Positions 50,181-54,369 of a DNA stretch of 54,369 bases are shown here, one piece after another. The notes beneath the pieces were generated by a model. It was not told where the DNA came from. It searched no databases and saw nothing but the letters and a program-made list of their open reading frames with translations. The position numbers were made by a program, and so were the translations under genes. The DNA lies in the NCBI GenBank assembly GCA_038210495.1, contig JBBQWR010000042.1:1-54369 (forward strand), in the 5' to 3' direction. Positions within the stretch are counted from its first letter, which is position 1; each line of letters starts with the position of its first letter. This DNA comes from JBBQWR01 sp038210495 (lineage in GTDB: Bacteria > Planctomycetota > Planctomycetia > Pirellulales > DATAWG01).

Positions 50181-51698
50181 TTACGCGACGAAAGGATACA
50201 TGTTGAGCTTTGCTGGATCGCAGAATCCGGTGGGATTGATGGCCCCGATATCGCCTGCCACGCGGCGCGCGAAGCGCTCGCCATCAACAGAAGGAATTCC
50301 CGAACGAGCGGAGCCTTCGGCCAGTAGTTGGTAGCTCGCTCTTACCGCGGCCCGAAACGGATCGTGCTCGGAAAAGAGAAAACCATCGTTCGTGCGCCGC
50401 TCCGGAGATCCCGCCATGCAGACCAGATTGCTCCGCAAACTGATTTCGCTTTGAACGGCGCCGGCAAAATAGTACATGAGATAGCTCGACAAGAGATCGA
50501 ACCGGCCGAACGCGCGGTAGCAACCGTGGATCAGCCAATCCAAAAACTCGATCTCGCGAAATAGCTTACGCTCGTATTCGGCCAGTGGCTCGGCCATCGT
50601 GCATGCGCTTGGACTGCCGTCAAACACCCGGGCCAATCGCTCGATGCCCAGCAACGTGTGCGCATTGCCGGCGCTGAACAGAGGGTCGAAAAAATAGGCG
50701 GCGTGAGGGAGCATGGCCCAATCGGCGCCGGCGACTTGCCGCGAATGTCTCTGCATTCGACCGGTCCGTGACCAGGGACGGATTCGCCGCGCTTTGGCGA
50801 ATTGACGCGCGAGCGACGGGTAGTCGCGAAGCGCGGTTTGCCATTCGATTTCGGGATCGAGATTCGGGACATGCGGATGGCGCTCGCCATCGAAAGCGAG
50901 TCCGGCGCTCGTGACGCCATTGTTGAACCGGAGGACCCACATCCAGCCGTCCGCCAGTACGTGATGCAGCGCGGCCGCATCGCACGGATATGGATAGTCG
51001 GCCGTGCGAGCATTCATCTCGCCCAACAAGTCCTGCCATAGTTCGACGTCCATGAAATGGGAATAGATGGACCACGAATTCGTATGCATTTTCGTGGGAT
51101 CGGTTGCGATGCCCAGCGTCCGCGCCAGCAATCCCGAAGGACCGGTGGCGTCGATCAAAAACGAGGCCGAGATCGAGACATCTTCTTCATCCCGTTTGCC
51201 GATTAGCTGCCAACCGTTGGCCCGTTCGAGCGAGACGATCTCCGTCCGATCGAAGTAAGGAATGCCCTCGGCTTGAGCTTCGCGGACGAAAAAGTGATCG
51301 ACTTCCTCGCGATACCAATGGGTATCCCCGAGCTCGTCCGTCGGGCTCGCCCCAACTAGCAATTCATTGTCGTGGTTTGCGGTCGGTAGGAAGTCTCGTC
51401 CCCTCTGGTGCTGAAAGAAGCTGAAGCCCCGTTTCAAACCACACGCGATCGATGGATACTCGCTTTGCCAGCGACCGTATTTGGTCAACGGAGCCACTCG
51501 GGGCAACGAATATTTCTGGCAGAGCGAGTCGAGCGTCAGATTCGCCGTCGGGGTAGAGGATTCGCCAATCGCGAATCGAGGATGAGTTCCCCGCTCGATC
51601 AACACGCATGGCCGGCCGATTCGCCGCAAGACAAGCGCCATCAGGCTGCCGGCGAAACCGGCGCCCAGAATCGCAATTTCGGTCCGTTCACGAATCAT
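50181..51698 (-). CDS. FAD-dependent oxidoreductase, halogenase/geranylgeranyl-reductase superfamily
   Basis: A 505-residue flavoprotein. The N-terminal GxGxxG is at 12-17 (ILGAGFAGS) and GESSTP (45-50) matches the conserved GES-type loop of flavin-dependent halogenases and their relatives. FLIDATGPSGLLARTLG and FFDPLFSAGNAHTLLGIERL (split) are FAD-binding segments. The halogenase motif WxWxIP is replaced by GWMWVLRF, so halogenation is unproven. It starts inside the radical SAM gene (11-base overlap), the last of three overlapping genes. The substrate is unknown. A frame from 51737 was not used because family-like sequence starts at MIRERTE. Confidence 0.8.
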   Translation of the reverse strand: MIRERTEIAILGAGFAGSLMALVLRRIGRPCVLIERGTHPRFAIGESSTPTANLTLDSLCQKYSLPRVAPLTKYGRWQSEYPSIACGLKRGFSFFQHQRGRDFLPTANHDNELLVGASPTDELGDTHWYREEVDHFFVREAQAEGIPYFDRTEIVSLERANGWQLIGKRDEEDVSISASFLIDATGPSGLLARTLGIATDPTKMHTNSWSIYSHFMDVELWQDLLGEMNARTADYPYPCDAAALHHVLADGWMWVLRFNNGVTSAGLAFDGERHPHVPNLDPEIEWQTALRDYPSLARQFAKARRIRPWSRTGRMQRHSRQVAGADWAMLPHAAYFFDPLFSAGNAHTLLGIERLARVFDGSPSACTMAEPLAEYERKLFREIEFLDWLIHGCYRAFGRFDLLSSYLMYYFAGAVQSEISLRSNLVCMAGSPERRTNDGFLFSEHDPFRAAVRASYQLLAEGSARSGIPSVDGERFARRVAGDIGAINPTGFCDPAKLNMYPFVA

Positions 51699-52647
51699 GG
51701 CGCGACTGGCATGGCTGACACCGAATCGGCGGCCCAATGGTTTGCGTCAGATTGATTGTTCTCAAGCGGTCTGCCCGCGACGGACCGCATTGTGGACAAT
51801 CGAACAGTTTTTCGATATCCCACAGATCGGCGAACACGCGACCTCCCCGCAGCCCAACGCCATATTCGACCGCTTGCTCCAACGACGACATCGTCGGGGG
51901 GCTAAAAACTCCCGCCTGCCGTAAGCTTTCCATCGCGCCGTTGCCCCCGCGTGTCGGTATAATCGTGCAACAGTCCACGCCGGAGCCAAAAGCGAAATCC
52001 AGCGAACGTTTGGCCCACAGCAATCCGTCCGCCTCATCGAGCAGCGGAGGTCGCAAGAGAATAAACGCCCGAGTTCTAATCCCACGTTCGCGGAGCCCAC
52101 TTGCGGCTCGCTCGAAATCCTCGAGCGTCATGTGTTTGTTCAAATGACGCAGCGCCTCGGGATGTACGGTTTCGAGCCCCATCGCGACCTCGAGCGCCGG
52201 CCCAAGGCGCCGCTGAAAGTCGAAACACGCTCGTCCAACCAAGCGCGGATGGCATTCGACGATCAGCGTTTGCAGAGACTCCAGTCGCTCGGCGATCGTT
52301 GGCAATTCGTCGGGCGAAATGGCTTGCGGATCGAAGAAATTGCCGGAATTGTAGAGCTTTAAGATTCTCACCGGCGGCATCCGCCCGAGCGCCCACTCGA
52401 TCTGGGCCACAATGGCGCCGTCGGGGACTCGTTCGTCGGTCGTGTTCTTCCACAGATCGCACATTAAGCAACGGAACGGGCATTCCCGATTCGTCAGGAA
52501 AATCGTGCCGACCTCTTCCACGCATCCGTCGGGCTGAAGCTCCGATTCGACGAGATAATGGTACGGTCGCCAAGGGTCGACCAGGTTTTTGGGGGGCCGC
52601 AGGGAAAGAATCCAGCGGTCGATGTCAGGCGCCGGCATTGCTTTCAT
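51688..52647 (-). CDS. Radical SAM protein
   Basis: A 319-residue radical S-adenosylmethionine enzyme. The cluster motif is Cys56-x3-Cys60-x2-Cys63 in CPFRCLMCDLW. The TIM-barrel body includes LKLYNSGNFFDP, ALEVAMGLETVHPEAL and AFILLRPPLL, a set of words typical of Elp3-like or MiaB-unlike single-domain radical SAM proteins common in planctomycetes. The C-terminus adds FDCPQCGP and RCQPCQSRHDS, two CxxC pairs that may bind zinc or an auxiliary cluster. It overlaps the ligase upstream by 23 bases and the FAD gene downstream by 11. Substrate unknown. Confidence 0.88.
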   Translation of the reverse strand: MKAMPAPDIDRWILSLRPPKNLVDPWRPYHYLVESELQPDGCVEEVGTIFLTNRECPFRCLMCDLWKNTTDERVPDGAIVAQIEWALGRMPPVRILKLYNSGNFFDPQAISPDELPTIAERLESLQTLIVECHPRLVGRACFDFQRRLGPALEVAMGLETVHPEALRHLNKHMTLEDFERAASGLRERGIRTRAFILLRPPLLDEADGLLWAKRSLDFAFGSGVDCCTIIPTRGGNGAMESLRQAGVFSPPTMSSLEQAVEYGVGLRGGRVFADLWDIEKLFDCPQCGPSRADRLRTINLTQTIGPPIRCQPCQSRHDS

Positions 52648-53968
52648 AAGCTTCGTGAAATGCCTTTCGATATTCCGACTTCGCGGTAGGAAACAGCGTT
52701 GCCGATCGCTCCCGATCGGTCGCCCCGTGTTGAAAACGTCGCTTCGGAAATACCGGCATCTCGAAGCCGGTGACTGCTCGAACTCCCGACGCGACGATTT
52801 TGCCTTTGAGCTCGTAAAGCCGATCGTGGCGCCAGTCGGTCAGCTGGATGAACGGAATTCCTTCGGCGATTCGAATCACGCTCGGCGCCGTATAAGGACT
52901 GAATCCCTCGAATCCAAGCGAGTCGGCCGGCGCGTAGGTGCGAACATAACCCCGGCTCAAACCGCCAGAATATGTCAACGAGTGCTTGATCGAATCGACT
53001 CCCCAGCCTTCTTGATACAGCATCAGGTTGTTGAGCACGCTGCGAATCGTCAATTCGGGATTTTCCTCGATCGGATAGTCCTTCAGATTCTCGTCGCCGC
53101 CGTCGCCGTCGATCAAATGCCGCCATGCCGGATACCGTTGGCGAATGCCGCGGCATAGCGCGAGGCTCATCGCGGCCGATTGAATGTCGAGCGGTTTATA
53201 ATCCTCGACGATCTTGACGGCGGCCCGCCAATCGATGGCCTCGGCTTTGACGTCGATCGGCTCGAGGAACAACCCGAGTCCGAGCGGTTCCAGAAATTGC
53301 CGAGCCTGCGACAAATCCTCGCCGCCGCCGTCGACCGACAACGTGAAGGCCTTCAGCCGAGCTGGGTTGAGTCCGAGCTCGAGCATCGCGCGATACGCGA
53401 GCAGGAACACGGATCCGCTGTCGATGCCGCCCGAAAAACACACGCCGACTGGCGCGTCGTGCGGCAGGGTACGCAGCCATTTTCCGATTTCCGCGCTCAG
53501 GGCTCGCACGTATTGTTCGCCGATTTGCGATTCATCCGGCGGCAGCGCTGCGCGAGGCGGCGCGAAAAATCGCCGATATGTCGGGTTTGGGTCGGGACAG
53601 CCGACCAAGGCGATCTCCGTGATGTAGTGGGCCGGCGCCATCCGCGTGTAAGTGGGATGAAACTGATCGTCGAGTCCCTCCCGGCGAAGAAACCGGTGAA
53701 TCGCGTCAATCCGATCGGCGGCGACCAAGCAGGGCCCCTCCGTCCGCTTGGCGATGAAATAGCGGAGCGGCCTGGCGATCGAGCGAGCCAGCCGCACGGT
53801 TTTGCCATCCTGGGCCACGAGCGCAAATTGCCCATCGATCGACTGAACGGAGTCGGGATGACCCGTCGCGACAAGCTGCCGCGCGTCGTCGACCGTCATA
53901 TTAAAAATCAGATTTTTGCGGGGGTCGGTGAGATCGGCGACCCGCTCGATTACGGCGTTTTGAACCAT
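52625..53968 (-). CDS. Asparagine-synthetase-like ligase lacking the glutaminase cysteine
   Basis: A 447-residue AsnB-related enzyme. The ATP pyrophosphatase motif SGGIDSG is at 179-185, with DGDGGDENL later as the second conserved loop. The N-terminal region keeps the end of the glutaminase fold (SIDGQFALVAQDG, then FIAKRTEGPCLVAADRIDAI) but has no Met-Cys start; the cysteine nucleophile is absent. It therefore cannot use glutamine in the usual way and may adenylate a carboxylate and join it to an amine, as in beta-lactam synthetase or lasso cyclases. The start at ATG 53968 is chosen; a frame from 54073 is open but not family-like. It is the first gene of the three-gene operon. Confidence 0.85.
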   Translation of the reverse strand: MVQNAVIERVADLTDPRKNLIFNMTVDDARQLVATGHPDSVQSIDGQFALVAQDGKTVRLARSIARPLRYFIAKRTEGPCLVAADRIDAIHRFLRREGLDDQFHPTYTRMAPAHYITEIALVGCPDPNPTYRRFFAPPRAALPPDESQIGEQYVRALSAEIGKWLRTLPHDAPVGVCFSGGIDSGSVFLLAYRAMLELGLNPARLKAFTLSVDGGGEDLSQARQFLEPLGLGLFLEPIDVKAEAIDWRAAVKIVEDYKPLDIQSAAMSLALCRGIRQRYPAWRHLIDGDGGDENLKDYPIEENPELTIRSVLNNLMLYQEGWGVDSIKHSLTYSGGLSRGYVRTYAPADSLGFEGFSPYTAPSVIRIAEGIPFIQLTDWRHDRLYELKGKIVASGVRAVTGFEMPVFPKRRFQHGATDRERSATLFPTAKSEYRKAFHEAYESNAGA

Positions 53969-54237
53969 GACGAATTTAACCTGGCATTTGAAACGGTAAG
54001 TCGGAAACAACCGGCGACGCTGCCGGCTGCGGAGTCGGCTGCGTTTGTCGATGAGAACCCCTCGCAAAACCACCGCCCCTTCTCCCAGGCGATTGGCGTT
54101 CCGAGGGAAGTCGACGCCGGCAATATCTTACACGGGCGACGGAAAACCCGTATCAAGCAATTTCGAGGAAGGAAAAAGGGTCAGGACTGAATGGCACTTC
54201 CTGAGTTGTAAAATCTGGTGGGGTAATGACATAGACA

Positions 54238-54301
54238 CAAAGGCCGTCCATGCGTAGATGAAGGGTGTCGAATCCAATTTCATCAGGCATGGAGGCCTTT
54301 G
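54238..54301. repeat. Long inverted repeat near the right edge
   Basis: CAAAGGCCGTCCATGC (54238-54253) and GCATGGAGGCCTTTG (54287-54301) are complementary except for one bulged base, with inner ATGAA/TTTCAT pairing in the loop. It could be a transposon end or a two-way terminator. The gap 53969-54237 upstream of the ligase contains no recognised gene; a short AAAAAGGGTCAGG word near 54173 resembles sequences found upstream of some transposases, which is only a weak hint. Confidence 0.5.
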
Positions 54302-54303
54302 TC

Positions 54304-54369
54304 ATGTGGAAGTCTATCGCGGGATGGGCGTCGAACCAAGTCCGATTGGAGCGCGAGAAGCTCGGCGCC
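54304..54369 (+). CDS. Possible N-terminal fragment of a gene running off the right edge
   Basis: An ATG at 54304 opens a frame to the window end, encoding MWKSIAGWASNQVRLEREKL and two more residues. The inverted repeat just upstream suggests a transposase or other mobile gene. A different frame from ATG 54258 is also open. Too short to identify; it may be chance. Confidence 0.2.
   Translation, partial: MWKSIAGWASNQVRLEREKLGA

Noticed and set aside
50181..51698. Call as a tryptophan halogenase
   Set aside because: GESSTP fits, but the WxWxIP motif is absent. Only the broader FAD oxidoreductase superfamily is supported.
50181..53968. Lasso peptide or beta-lactam cluster
   Set aside because: The AsnB-like enzyme fits both, but there is no transglutaminase-like leader peptidase, no RRE protein, and no sure precursor.
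1..54369. CRISPR array
   Set aside because: No series of identical direct repeats with regular spacers was seen; the short repeats present are palindromes in separate gaps.
1..54369. tRNA and rRNA genes
   Set aside because: No cloverleaf with a TTCGA-type T-loop and CCA-ready end, and no rRNA-like sequence, was found in the gaps by eye; a covariance search would settle this.

Overview
The window looks like a chromosomal segment of a planctomycete, probably of the Pirellulales. The DNA is GC-rich. It carries planctomycete-typical families: a giant PVC-type membrane-bound dehydrogenase/HEAT/cytochrome c protein, two beta-barrel proteins of the DUF6268 type, an EF-hand protein and a von Willebrand A-like lipoprotein. 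Gene-free gaps are full of short palindromic repeats. The taxonomic call is inferred from family content; no rRNA or tRNA gene is visible.

Layout. (1) 1-4.7 kb: CHAD protein, short-chain dehydrogenase, a lone FlgM-type anti-sigma factor with its own terminator, an EF-hand protein and a small protein. (2) 4.8-14.9 kb: a drug-efflux locus with promoter, palindromic TetR operator, TetR repressor, RND adaptor lipoprotein and two RND pumps in tandem, ending against a convergent Fur-family gene. (3) 15-21 kb: DJ-1/PfpI protein, YceH-like protein, a small protein, a vWA-like lipoprotein, then sucCD for succinyl-CoA synthetase. (4) 21-28 kb: two DUF6268-like outer-membrane proteins and the 1346-residue PVC cytochrome. 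(5) 28.2-33.6 kb: a 59-codon microprotein, enolase, two small membrane proteins, a TolC-like protein and a tRNA-dihydrouridine synthase. (6) 33.7-40.5 kb: iron-sulfur assembly cluster sufR, an orphan nuoB, sufC, sufB, a 79-residue gene, sufD, a Rieske ferredoxin and a SufT-like gene, closed by a transposase relic. (7) 40.5-50 kb: nitrate assimilation, with nirA and a flavoprotein reductase divergent from a fused DmsBC-like subunit, a molybdopterin nitrate reductase and a NarK transporter. A textbook sigma-54 promoter precedes the rightward operon. (8) 50.1-54 kb: three overlapping leftward genes encoding an asparagine-synthetase-like ligase without the glutaminase cysteine, a radical SAM enzyme and a FAD oxidoreductase. 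This is the best candidate for an undescribed pathway.

At least eight kinds of short dispersed or palindromic repeat occupy the gaps, several of them inside operons. Where homologues and ribosome-binding sites support an internal start, the start was moved inward from the longest open frame; each case is stated in its entry.
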